Below, piece after piece: positions 31,463 to 39,475 of a stretch of DNA of 40,527 bases; positions within the stretch are counted from its first letter, which is position 1, and the number at the start of each line of letters is the position of its first letter. The notes beneath the pieces were generated by a model. The model did no database searches. It was given only the letters and a program-made list of their open reading frames with translations, and had not been told where the DNA came from. Source of the stretch: a virus; the IMG/VR virus record IMGVR_UViG_3300049793_000221, positions 1-40,527 of that record. The stretch is one strand, 5' to 3'. The position numbers and the translations under genes are program-made.

Positions 31463-33009
31463 GGTTCTTCTGGGCACGCAGGCTGGGTGTAGTACGGCAC
31501 GTGATAGCCACTGATGACTACGAAGCCGTCAGGCTCGCCCATCAACGCATCGCGGCGGCCAAGCAGATTCGTCGGAAGGTCCGTGCCGCTGGTGGTGGAC
31601 GGCGCACAATCCCCGTAGCCGTAATAGGGAAGAACGTAGCCAAGATAATTGATCCAACCCCACGGACGGCCGAGTGTTGTCGCCTGCGTGCCGTAGGTGA
31701 GCACGGGCAGCGAGATATCGAACGTGTCGGTTTCGATATTTGCTGGCAACGGATTTACAGTCGGCAAGTTGCAGCACAGTTGAACATCGAAGAACGGTAT
31801 GGCATTGCCGCCAATGTCTATGAATCCTTCCGGTGCGCCCAGCAAGGCGTTGCGAATGCCATAGATATCCGTGGCGATGGCCGTGTCGTCAATCGCTTCG
31901 GCCGGTACTGCCGCGGGCGGCATGACGTACAGAGCCCCTTCGCTATCACCACACGGCGTTGCCGTGGGCGTCCAGCGCACGTCGCCACACTGATTCGTTT
32001 CTTGATTGTTGTCGAAGCCGCCGATGCACTGCACCATGCCGGTTTCAGTCCACGCAACCGCCTCGACCACCGTCCAACGCAGCGCACCGCACTGATTGCT
32101 CTCTTGCCGCTCGAAGTTGCCGCCTGTGCAGCGTGTCGCGCCGGTCGCCACCCATGCGACCACGGCGATCGTCGTCCAGCGCAGGTTGCCGCACTCGTTG
32201 ACCTCTTGCGCTTGGTAGTCCACGCCGACGCAACGATATTGCCCGGTCTGTGTCCACGTCTCGGGACCGACGACGGTCCAGCGTATGCCGCACGTGCTGC
32301 TTTCCTGCTGCTCGACGTTACCATCGACGCAGCGCGTCGCACCGGTGGCTTCCCACCCGCCGACGTCATCGCCAGCGACCCAACGCAGGCCACCACACTG
32401 ATTGACTTCCTGCTGCTCGATGCTGTCGTCCACGCAGCGCGTGACGCCGGTTGCCACCCATGTGAGTGCACTGACGACAACCCAGCGCAGGTTCTGGCAG
32501 TTGCTGACCTCTTGCGCTTCGTAGCCGGCGTCGGTGCAACGGTACTCGCCGGTTTGCTCCCACGTCTGCTCCTCGTCCTCGCAGCACACGGGCGGGCAGC
32601 CGCGCATCGAGTCGGTCAGGTCTTGGCTGTCCGTCTCGACGGCCCATACCGTGACCGTGTGCATGTCGATGCCGTCGCCGTGATAGATGGCGCGAAGCAT
32701 GGCATTCTGCGGGTTGTCGATGATGACGACCGGGTTGCGGTTGGTCAGTCGCACGAGTTGTTGTGTGTCGCTGACGCACGTCGGGCACTGCAGTTCGGTC
32801 ACGCCGCCGATCGCACTGTCGGTGGCAGGATTCACCCGGCAACCGCAGACGGTCGAGCGCACGCCCGCGATGACGCTGATGACCTCGAAGGTGATGTAGT
32901 CGTCGGGCTGCAAACCGACCGCGACCACGGTCACTTGGTTCTTGACCTCGAAAACCGGCGAGTCGAGTTGCAGCGACTGGTTGTTGAACAGGTACATCAA
33001 TGCGTTCAT
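31459..33009 (-). CDS. Cys/Trp repeat tail protein
   Basis: 516 residues. Residues 1-125 are homologous to the whole of the 133-residue protein encoded upstream. Six repeats of 33-35 residues follow, starting at Trp150, 184, 219, 252, 286 and 320. Each has W.xTG, a Cys, a Gln-Glu pair, a second Cys and LRW or similar. Repeats 1 and 4 resemble each other most, as do 2 and 5, suggesting a duplicated three-repeat block. The C-terminus (about 380-510) has three copies of an LGxPxGF...GxxxPYY motif. Paired Cys in each repeat could form disulfides once outside the cell. It is likely a rigid tail or fibre shaft; no family is recognised. Confidence 0.75.
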   Translation of the reverse strand: MNALMYLFNNQSLQLDSPVFEVKNQVTVVAVGLQPDDYITFEVISVIAGVRSTVCGCRVNPATDSAIGGVTELQCPTCVSDTQQLVRLTNRNPVVIIDNPQNAMLRAIYHGDGIDMHTVTVWAVETDSQDLTDSMRGCPPVCCEDEEQTWEQTGEYRCTDAGYEAQEVSNCQNLRWVVVSALTWVATGVTRCVDDSIEQQEVNQCGGLRWVAGDDVGGWEATGATRCVDGNVEQQESSTCGIRWTVVGPETWTQTGQYRCVGVDYQAQEVNECGNLRWTTIAVVAWVATGATRCTGGNFERQESNQCGALRWTVVEAVAWTETGMVQCIGGFDNNQETNQCGDVRWTPTATPCGDSEGALYVMPPAAVPAEAIDDTAIATDIYGIRNALLGAPEGFIDIGGNAIPFFDVQLCCNLPTVNPLPANIETDTFDISLPVLTYGTQATTLGRPWGWINYLGYVLPYYGYGDCAPSTTSGTDLPTNLLGRRDALMGEPDGFVVISGYHVPYYTQPACPEEP

Positions 33010-33407
33010 GGGGCAACCTCGCAGCCGCGCAGCCGGTCATTGATGTGGGTTGTCGTGCGCTCGTTGAGGAACACCGTCTGCGTGCTCAACGGTGCGGTGA
33101 TGACCTGATTGAGCTTGGCGCGCAGCTTGAAGCCCTGCGGCGCATCGAGCACCACGAACGGGTTGTCGCGACTGAGTGTAACGGGATTGCCATTGCAGAC
33201 AAGCGGTACTTCGTCCACGATGGAGACGAACTGCACTTGCACCGGCGGGCATTCGCACTGCACTCGCGGCGGAATGCTGAGCAGCACAATGAAAAAAGTC
33301 ACGGTGTCATCCGGTTCCAAACCGAGTGCCATGACCGTGACTTGCTCCGCGATCTCGAAGGGATTTGAAATCCCCGAGATCGTGTCCTTGTCAATAAGAA
33401 CTTTCAC
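33006..33407 (-). CDS. small structural protein homologous to the N-terminus of the repeat protein
   Basis: 133 residues. GTG at 33407 is chosen because it overlaps the upstream stop as GTGA; the longer open frame is a shadow of that upstream gene. FEIAEQVTVMALGLEPDDTVTF matches FEVKNQVTVVAVGLQPDDYITF in the 516-residue protein. Both continue with C.C, NP.VV.D.PQ and LRA motifs. The pair probably shares a binding partner on the virion. It may be a baseplate-like or tail-tip subunit; function is unknown. Confidence 0.65.
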   Translation of the reverse strand: MKVLIDKDTISGISNPFEIAEQVTVMALGLEPDDTVTFFIVLLSIPPRVQCECPPVQVQFVSIVDEVPLVCNGNPVTLSRDNPFVVLDAPQGFKLRAKLNQVITAPLSTQTVFLNERTTTHINDRLRGCEVAP

Positions 33408-33688
33408 GAGGGGAACTCCCGTACGAGCGTGTCGAGAACGGCTTGGTATTTGCCGATATCTTGAAATGGCAGATCGAGCGCGATGGGCTCGTGCCAGTAG
33501 ATCACCCGGTTGCCGTTGACAATGCCGCCGGTGAGGAAATAGAGATTGCGCGTCTGGTTGTTCGCGCCTTGCAGCGTCAGGATCGCGGAGCCGTCGTCGA
33601 AGCCGGTGACGGTGCCCCATGCACGAAACGCAATGTGGTACAGCGCATCGTTTAGCTTGACCTCACGCCCAGCGACGATAATGCTCAT
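33404..33688 (-). CDS. conserved-looking small late protein after the portal
   Basis: 94 residues, beta-rich. It includes ALYHIAFRAWGTVTGFDDGSA, then RNLYFLTGGIVNGNRVIYWHEPIALDLP. I recall similar short proteins next to podovirus portal genes, but I cannot name a family. The start overlaps the portal stop as ATGA, so it is probably made with the portal. It could aid portal assembly or be a tail component. Confidence 0.65.
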   Translation of the reverse strand: MSIIVAGREVKLNDALYHIAFRAWGTVTGFDDGSAILTLQGANNQTRNLYFLTGGIVNGNRVIYWHEPIALDLPFQDIGKYQAVLDTLVREFPS

Positions 33689-35724
33689 GGCTGTATCCCG
33701 GGAACGGAGAGTTGCGAGTTGCCAGCGGGAGAGGCGACATTGGCAGACGGTACGTTACTGCGACCGTCGAGCTGGGGTACTTGCGGCCCGCCCGCGGTGA
33801 GTCCCTGTAGCGGCTGACTGGCAGCGACGGCGAGGGCCGAGTCGATCACCGGATCGCTCAAGCCGAGGGCGTCTACCGGGAAACCTGCCTGTTCCAGTAG
33901 TCTCCGGGTAGCGTAGCGCACCGCCTGTTCCGGCACAATCCCGTCCTTCGCCCCCTGCATCACGAACGACATGACGCCCGCCTCGCGCTTCTGGCGCTCG
34001 TCTTCTTTCAGCAGGCCGGTCATGCCGCGCACCAGCACGCCGACGTCTTGACCTTCGGCCAAATCGGGCTCGGTCTGCAGCAGATGATGGAACAACCCGG
34101 TGAACGCCGGCTCGATGAAGTAGGTGTCTTCGTTCAGTGCGGCTTGCTTGATCGTGCGCAGCGCATTGGACACGCGCTGGGTGTATTCGCCCAACGAGGA
34201 GCGACCGAAGTCTTGTGCACTGTAGGCAAACGCCGGAATGCCGCAGTCCTCATCCGCTTGGCGCAGGATCGCGCCGACTTGCGACATGAGCAGATGGTAC
34301 TGCGCCGACACCATGTTCATGCTGCGCACCGGCTCGGGCAGTGAACCAGACGTCGCGAAGCGATCCTCGACGTTGTACTGCCCGCCGGGAACAATCTGCG
34401 TGGCGTCGTTCGGATTCTCGAACACGGTTGGGTTGACCAAGCGCGGCGGGCGCGAGGCCCAGTCCGCGTTGTGCTCGAACAAGTGCATCAGCACATTCAC
34501 ACGTTGCTCGGAATCCCAGAGCATCGCGGCAAGACCGATAGAGTCGAGCAGGTTATCGCCGATCTTGGTGAAGGGCGCTGCGTAGTAAGAACGGTCGGCC
34601 CCGCCGGGCATCCGCAGCAGCTTGGCGCGGATCGTGCGGTTGCCGCAGACTTCAATGCGCGCGGATACATAGTCGAGTTGGTCGATGCCGGTGATGCCGT
34701 ACTCTTTGAGTTCGTCACCGGAGAAGAAGCCTTCGTGAATCAGCAGCGGAATCGTCTCATCGAGTTCCCACCATGCTTCGCGATTGCTGGGGTCGTTGTC
34801 GGTGTCGAGCCAGTTGCGCGTGCGATAGGCAAACTCGGTGAGGATATCCTCGATTTCTTTGGTGAAATAATCGTCCTGCCGCGCCATACCGATCAACTCG
34901 GCCTTGGTGACGTAGGTGTATTCCGTGTTGCCGGTGTTCGTCTGGTAGTCGATCGCATCGCAGACCGGATAAAAATCCACCGTGCGTACATGCCGAAACC
35001 ACGGTAAGGTTTTCCATTCCAGCGTGGCTTTCTTCCCGGCGTGCTTGAGCACCGCACGACGCTGCCAGTCGGGGAAGCGCATCACCCCGACGCCGGTCAG
35101 GATGCGGTCGAAACTGTAAGCGGAGTAGGCTTGACGGAACTGCCCCGCCACCATGACGTCGCGCATCCGGGTCTGTGCTTCTTGGGCGGAGTCTGACGCC
35201 AGACTGATGATGCGGGACAGCTCGACCTTGTGCAGCGCGCGAACGCGCTCGGCCAAGAAGTCTTCGATCCGTTGCGCCGGTTTGCCCTTCGCATCGAGCA
35301 GCAGTTGCGGATCGGCAATGCCGGCTTGCAGCATCTTCTCGGTCAGTTCGCGTTTCACACCGCGGCGAATGCGATCGAGACTGGACTTGTCGAGTTCCGG
35401 TCGCGGTGAGGGTGCGACGGTAAACATGGCGTCGAGGTTGTTGACGATGAGGTCGTTACTCCACGCCACTGTCGCGTTCACTTTCTGCTGCACCACACCC
35501 ATGTAGCGGGTCGGGCAAAAGCCGAACGACTGCTCAAGCATCCCGCGATCATCGTCGGTGTACTCACGACGGTACTGGGAGTTGGCACGGGAGAGGAGGC
35601 GGGAGTAGCTATTGCCTTGGTGGACGATGTAGCTGTCCCGATAGTCTCTGGCGCGGCGGTAACGGGTACAAACGACGTCCGCAAGGGTGTCGCGCTGCTC
35701 CACGGAGGTCTTTACATCAGCCAT
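33685..35724 (-). CDS. portal protein
   Basis: 679 residues, typical of podovirus portals. An N-terminal acidic and basic helix region holds RYRRARDYRDSYIVHQGNSY. A clip/stem-like middle has VTKAELIGMARQDDYFTKEI, then LIHEGFFSGDELKEYGITG. A helical crown region follows (SLGEYTQRVSNALRTIKQAALN), with a Gly/Pro/Ser-rich tail. ATG at 35724, preceded by AGGATA, is chosen over a longer frame starting at 35772. That longer frame would add 16 residues and run into the divergent ribbon-helix-helix gene. The portal forms the DNA gate at one capsid vertex. Between it and terminase lies the plus-strand mobile insert. Confidence 0.85.
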   Translation of the reverse strand: MADVKTSVEQRDTLADVVCTRYRRARDYRDSYIVHQGNSYSRLLSRANSQYRREYTDDDRGMLEQSFGFCPTRYMGVVQQKVNATVAWSNDLIVNNLDAMFTVAPSPRPELDKSSLDRIRRGVKRELTEKMLQAGIADPQLLLDAKGKPAQRIEDFLAERVRALHKVELSRIISLASDSAQEAQTRMRDVMVAGQFRQAYSAYSFDRILTGVGVMRFPDWQRRAVLKHAGKKATLEWKTLPWFRHVRTVDFYPVCDAIDYQTNTGNTEYTYVTKAELIGMARQDDYFTKEIEDILTEFAYRTRNWLDTDNDPSNREAWWELDETIPLLIHEGFFSGDELKEYGITGIDQLDYVSARIEVCGNRTIRAKLLRMPGGADRSYYAAPFTKIGDNLLDSIGLAAMLWDSEQRVNVLMHLFEHNADWASRPPRLVNPTVFENPNDATQIVPGGQYNVEDRFATSGSLPEPVRSMNMVSAQYHLLMSQVGAILRQADEDCGIPAFAYSAQDFGRSSLGEYTQRVSNALRTIKQAALNEDTYFIEPAFTGLFHHLLQTEPDLAEGQDVGVLVRGMTGLLKEDERQKREAGVMSFVMQGAKDGIVPEQAVRYATRRLLEQAGFPVDALGLSDPVIDSALAVAASQPLQGLTAGGPQVPQLDGRSNVPSANVASPAGNSQLSVPGIQP

Positions 35725-35739
35725 CGGGTGATATATCCT
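35711..35739 (+). promoter_or_regulatory. candidate sigma-70-like promoter for the plus-strand insert
   Basis: TTTACA at 35711-35716 and TATCCT at 35734-35739, with a 17-base spacer, lie just before the ribbon-helix-helix gene and overlap the portal start. The -35 matches consensus at five of six bases, the -10 at four. GGAG before the ATG at 35763 supplies translation. This is a pattern match only. Confidence 0.35.
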
Positions 35740-35762
35740 GTAGTTCCTAGATGGAGATAGCC

Positions 35763-35906
35763 ATGAACTCACCTCGCTTGATGCTTGTGCTACCTCCTGA
35801 ACTCAAGGCGCAACTCGAAGCCGAGAGTCTGCGCACGGGCGCGGCCCAAGCCGAGATACTACGCCGTGCTCTTGTAGCATACCTAGCTGCCCAGAGCAAA
35901 AGCTAG
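35763..35906 (+). CDS. ribbon-helix-helix (Arc/CopG-like) DNA-binding protein
   Basis: 47 residues. The strand-helix-helix pattern is clear: RLMLVLPPELKAQLEAESLR, TGAAQAEILRRALVAYLAAQ. LPPEL and the Leu/Ala-rich second helix fit the CopG/Arc family. Such proteins dimerise and bind operators through the N-terminal strand. GGAG lies seven bases before the ATG. Its TAG overlaps the GTG start of the endonuclease-like gene as TAGTG, so the two are coupled. It may control the insert or its neighbours (the divergent portal promoter region lies next to it); it could also be an antitoxin-like remnant without a toxin. Confidence 0.8.
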   Translation: MNSPRLMLVLPPELKAQLEAESLRTGAAQAEILRRALVAYLAAQSKS

Positions 35907-37435
35907 TGCGTAAGCACTACTGCCGACTTACCGCGGAGGAGTTCATTGCCAAGGCAAGAGCCGTGCACGGTGACTACTTCGATTATAGCCAGCTCGATTT
36001 TGTAAACCTGAGCACGAAAGTAAAACTGCTCGGCCCTGATCGAAAAGAGTTCTGGCAAACCCCTTACAACCATCTGCAAGGAAAAAACCCAGCGCTTCCA
36101 CGCGGAGAAGCGATACGCGCCGGCAAGAAAAAAGACGCCACCCTTTTTATCGCGAAAGCAAAAGCCAAGTTTGGTAATCGCTTCGACTACTCAGCGCTCG
36201 GCTATGTGAACTTTACTACTGCTGTCAGCATAGGTTGCGCAGAGCACGGGATTTTTTATCAGATTCCTCATGTGCATCTACGCTCTAAAGGATGCTCGAA
36301 GTGCAGTAAGCAAGCGGCTGGATTACGGCGCGCTGAAAAACACGGAGCAGACTTCGTGAGCGCTGCTCGCGCCGCGCATGGCTCCCGCTACGACTACAAG
36401 AGCAGCAAATACGTCAATGCAAAAACACCGTTGACTATTAACTGCAAAAAGCACGGGGATTTTTCACAAACCCCGGACGCTCACATAAACGCAGGCTCGG
36501 GCTGCCCTGATTGTGGCTTATCGCAAACTAATAGCTCCAAAGGGGTAGATGAACTGTCTGCTTTTCTCAATCTAGAAGTAGTAAAAGAGAAAAGAATCCC
36601 TGATAGCTTAGGACGTGTTGACTTATTCTTGCCGGATTCAAAACTGGCTATCGAGTACCACGGGCTCTACTGGCATAGCACCGGGCGTTTGGATAAAGGC
36701 CGCACTCAAATAACGAGTATGCACAAGATGAAGCGTCTCGCCTGCGAAGCTGCTGGCTGGCGATACATCGCTATCTACGAGGATGAGTGGCTTTATCGTC
36801 GCGCCCTTTGCGAGAGCTACCTGCTCAATCAACTTGGCCTAGCGGAGAGAGTACATGCTCGCAAGTTGACGGTGCAAAAAGTAACTGCCAAGCGTGCTCG
36901 CACCTTCTACGAGAGGCATCACTTCTTGGGCGCTTGCCGCGGTGCGCATATGGGCCTGTGGGAAGCGGGAGTGCTAGTTGCCTGCATGACGCTAGGCGCA
37001 AACACAGAGCGTCGTGGCACTACCAATAGCCAAGTGCTCTGCCTGTCTCGCTACGCCACTGATGGACGCTGCATTGTTGGAGGTATGAGCCGGCTGTTCA
37101 AGGCGCTGCTTGAGGCGGCAGGAGAGATATCTAGTGTGGTTAGCTACATAGACCTCGACAAATATCAAGGCAAGAGCTATGCGATGCTCGGCTTCACGCC
37201 AGTAGCTGAAATAGAGCCTGACTACTGGACAATCTGGCCTGTGAAAGGACGCCGTGCTGGTGAGCGCCGGCACAAAACGGCAACGAAGCGCAGCAACTTG
37301 GAAAAATTGCCTGATTTTCGTGCAGAGGAATCTGAATTCGAGAATACGCAGCGCATGGGGCTGTTCCGCATCTACCACTCTGGCCGACGCAAAGTAGTTT
37401 TAACCCCACGCCCCACCCGGGCCTTTGTTGGCTAG
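35906..37435 (+). CDS. homing-endonuclease-like protein (zinc-finger-like repeats, Vsr-like domain, acetyltransferase-like C-terminus)
   Basis: 509 residues, GTG start overlapping the previous stop. Three N-terminal repeats (about 11-60, 80-133, 149-203) follow the pattern F..KA...HG..FDY...YVN. Copies 2 and 3 keep CxxH...CxxC (C111/H114/C130/C133 and C180/H183/C200/C203); copy 1 has lost these. Residues about 215-300 are Vsr/EDxHD-like: GRVDLFLPDSKLAIEYHGLYW, with D239, E250, H252, and later YEDEW. Residues 322-440 resemble the GNAT-like part of phage endonuclease proteins (FYERHHFLGAC, GGMSRLFKALLE). The ending GLFRIYHSGRRK is also typical. The gene is less GC-rich than its neighbours and lies on the opposite strand, ending 36 bases inside terL. 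It is likely a mobile gene that cuts DNA lacking it. Confidence 0.85.
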   Translation: MRKHYCRLTAEEFIAKARAVHGDYFDYSQLDFVNLSTKVKLLGPDRKEFWQTPYNHLQGKNPALPRGEAIRAGKKKDATLFIAKAKAKFGNRFDYSALGYVNFTTAVSIGCAEHGIFYQIPHVHLRSKGCSKCSKQAAGLRRAEKHGADFVSAARAAHGSRYDYKSSKYVNAKTPLTINCKKHGDFSQTPDAHINAGSGCPDCGLSQTNSSKGVDELSAFLNLEVVKEKRIPDSLGRVDLFLPDSKLAIEYHGLYWHSTGRLDKGRTQITSMHKMKRLACEAAGWRYIAIYEDEWLYRRALCESYLLNQLGLAERVHARKLTVQKVTAKRARTFYERHHFLGACRGAHMGLWEAGVLVACMTLGANTERRGTTNSQVLCLSRYATDGRCIVGGMSRLFKALLEAAGEISSVVSYIDLDKYQGKSYAMLGFTPVAEIEPDYWTIWPVKGRRAGERRHKTATKRSNLEKLPDFRAEESEFENTQRMGLFRIYHSGRRKVVLTPRPTRAFVG

Positions 37436-38845
37436 CAAATGCCGTAGCCGACGCCCGTCGTACTGCTGAATGACCTCTTGACCGCGCCCTTGTAGCCGCT
37501 GGCGCGAGGAGTTCGAGGGTTCCGAGAGCGCATCGGCCAGCGCCTTCGTCGCGAGGGCGTCGTTGTAATGGCTCGTCCAATCGTGGGCTGGATTTTTCGA
37601 CATGACCTTACGTTCGCGATCGAACACAAAGCGGTATTGCTCGAACGCCGCGAGTACGAACGCACAATCATCCATCGGATCATCTACCGGCGTGTCACTG
37701 ACGTTGATCTCCATGCGCCGGATCAGCTGCGCGCTCGCCGCGATACTGTCTTGCTTGCTCACGTTCGGCATCCGGTCAAAATGCACGCCGAGTTTCTTCG
37801 CGGTTGCCATACGACCGACACCGTTCGCGCCCCACTCGCGCTGCACGATATCGTGCGGCCCGAAATGCTTGCGGTAGTAGTAGCGTTTGTTGGCGAGTAT
37901 CTCTGCGTAGTGCTCGATGCCGGTGTCTGTGGACGCGTACCAGTCGAACAGGCGCTCGATGTTGCCCACCGTCTGCCAGAACAGGATCACGTTGGTGTCG
38001 CCGACGCCGATATCCCACGACGTATCGACGGCATAGCGTGGATCGTAGACCAGCGGGCGTGCGCGGCCACTCTCGCGCAGCTCACGCAGTTCTTGGGAGA
38101 ACACACTGCCGATGATCGCGGCTTCCCAGCGCGAGAGATACTCTTGCTCAAAGAGAGAATTACCCAGCGCCGACCCATAGAGGTCGATGTAGACCTTGCG
38201 TTCGAGGGCGAGCTGGATCGGCGAGAAAATGCCGGTGTCTTCGGCCGAGAGCAATTCAGCGAAGCCGTTAGGATCATTTTTTATCAGCTCGAATAGTTTG
38301 TAAAAATGATTCTTGCCGCGTGTCGAGCTGACGTGTACCGACCAGCCATTATTCTCGATGAGGATCGGGCGGAAGAAACCGTAGGCATTCGGATTAGCGA
38401 GTGCGGCTTCCGACATGGTGATGCCGACCGGCGTAGTGCCAACAAGGGATTCGTAGTTGTCGGAGCCGAGCACTTGCCACGAACTATCGTTCTGGAACGT
38501 CAGCTTCATGCCTTGGTTATCGACGTGCTTGATGATCTCGTCGGGGAACGCATCCTTCCAGCGAAGGCGTCCGGTGCGCGGATTGACCGCCTCCCAAATC
38601 GCCTTACGGGCCTGCTCTTGCTGCGGCAGCATGTGCCAGTAATTGCCGGCGCGATCCATCGCCTTGATCGCGGCATTGTGCAGGGCGATCTCGTCCTTGC
38701 CCGCGCGCCGGTGCCACGCGAGCACGACAGTGTTGATCGCCTCGGCGAGTGGTCGCGGCGTCGGCGGGTTGAGCGCGTTCCACGCCTTGAGCTGATGGGG
38801 CGCGGGCTCCCAGCCGAATGCCGGTAGCGTGACGGAGCGGCTCAC
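37400..38845 (-). CDS. terL: terminase large subunit
   Basis: 481 residues. GTG at 38845 overlaps the upstream stop as GTGA and starts before the ATPase; a longer open frame is an out-of-frame shadow of the upstream gene. The ATPase Walker A-like loop is WHRRAGKDE (44-52). Walker B-like ITMSEAA is at 142-148, with Ser where Asp is usual but the catalytic Glu146 kept. The coupling motif SSTRGKNHF is at 173-181. Nuclease features are D278 in SWDIGVGD, D393 region PMDDCAF, and HDWTSHYNDAL (421-431). It cuts and pumps DNA into the procapsid through the portal. Its 3' end overlaps the plus-strand endonuclease-like gene by 36 bases. Confidence 0.92.
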   Translation of the reverse strand: MSRSVTLPAFGWEPAPHQLKAWNALNPPTPRPLAEAINTVVLAWHRRAGKDEIALHNAAIKAMDRAGNYWHMLPQQEQARKAIWEAVNPRTGRLRWKDAFPDEIIKHVDNQGMKLTFQNDSSWQVLGSDNYESLVGTTPVGITMSEAALANPNAYGFFRPILIENNGWSVHVSSTRGKNHFYKLFELIKNDPNGFAELLSAEDTGIFSPIQLALERKVYIDLYGSALGNSLFEQEYLSRWEAAIIGSVFSQELRELRESGRARPLVYDPRYAVDTSWDIGVGDTNVILFWQTVGNIERLFDWYASTDTGIEHYAEILANKRYYYRKHFGPHDIVQREWGANGVGRMATAKKLGVHFDRMPNVSKQDSIAASAQLIRRMEINVSDTPVDDPMDDCAFVLAAFEQYRFVFDRERKVMSKNPAHDWTSHYNDALATKALADALSEPSNSSRQRLQGRGQEVIQQYDGRRLRHLLANKGPGGAWG

Positions 38846-39474
38846 GGCACCGCAGGCGGGGTCGCGCCGATCTGCAGCCAGTAGGAGGCGCAGCGCAGGT
38901 CGAAGGTCAGCGTGAGATCGGGTGACTGGCCGGTGGCTAAGATAATGCCGGAGCTGTCGATGAGGTAGATATCTTGCGGGTCGGCGGGTGCCGGCGAGGC
39001 CAAGGTCACCGTGAGTGTGTCGGTGAGCACAGAGTAGGACAGGGCCAGCCCCTCGGGCACCGGTGGGTCGAGCGTGAGCAGGTAGGTGCCCGGGGTCGGC
39101 TGGGTGACATGGAACGCGGCCACCACCGGGATCGTGTCCCAGTCCGGCTGGGTATCGGGCTCGCAGCACTCGATGCTTTGTTGTGTCGCCCCGGTCGGCG
39201 TGTGCGTCGGAACGAACGCGATCGGCGGGCAGACGTTGAGGTAGACGAGGGTCGAGTAGCACCCGCAGTCGGACGTCAGCGCCAGCGTGTAGACGCCGCG
39301 GGGGGCGTCGTCGGGGATACCGGTGAGCGCGACGTCGCCGGGTACGGTCTGCGTGGGCGGCGTGAGGGTGATGAGCGGGTGGTCGGGCCGGGAGAGGGTC
39401 GCCGCGGTGATGATCTTGGCACAGGACGGCAGGCGCAGGCGGAGCGTGGGGTTGGCGCAGGCGATCACATACAC
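38842..39474 (-). CDS. hypothetical beta-rich Cys-containing protein before terL
   Basis: 210 residues, mostly beta strand with Pro/Thr turns, including VYTLALTSDCGCYSTLVYLN, then SIECCEPDTQ and LTLTFDLRCASYWLQIG. It may contain two Ig-like or fibronectin-like units, but no clear match. It starts with GTG one base after the upstream stop. With Cys-rich composition like other virion proteins here, it could be a capsid fibre or decoration protein. No link to terminase function is visible. Confidence 0.6.
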   Translation of the reverse strand: MYVIACANPTLRLRLPSCAKIITAATLSRPDHPLITLTPPTQTVPGDVALTGIPDDAPRGVYTLALTSDCGCYSTLVYLNVCPPIAFVPTHTPTGATQQSIECCEPDTQPDWDTIPVVAAFHVTQPTPGTYLLTLDPPVPEGLALSYSVLTDTLTVTLASPAPADPQDIYLIDSSGIILATGQSPDLTLTFDLRCASYWLQIGATPPAVP

Positions 39475-39475
39475 G

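Noticed and set aside
25154-33009. Diversity-generating retroelement acting on the adhesin genes
   Set aside because: No reverse transcriptase and no adenine-variable template/variable repeat pair are visible; the 82-bp repeats differ at all base types and lie at gene starts, not ends.
31501-33108. 535-codon plus-strand frame opposite the Cys/Trp repeat gene
   Set aside because: Its apparent repeats mirror the real minus-strand repeats; composition is that of a shadow frame.
35725-35772. Sixteen-residue N-terminal extension of the portal
   Set aside because: It would overlap the start of the divergent ribbon-helix-helix gene, and ATG at 35724 has a better ribosome site and a typical portal N-terminus.
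38846-39262. N-terminal extension of the large terminase frame
   Set aside because: The extra 139 codons read as a His/Arg/Pro-rich shadow of the upstream gene; the GTGA overlap at 38845 gives a normal terminase start.
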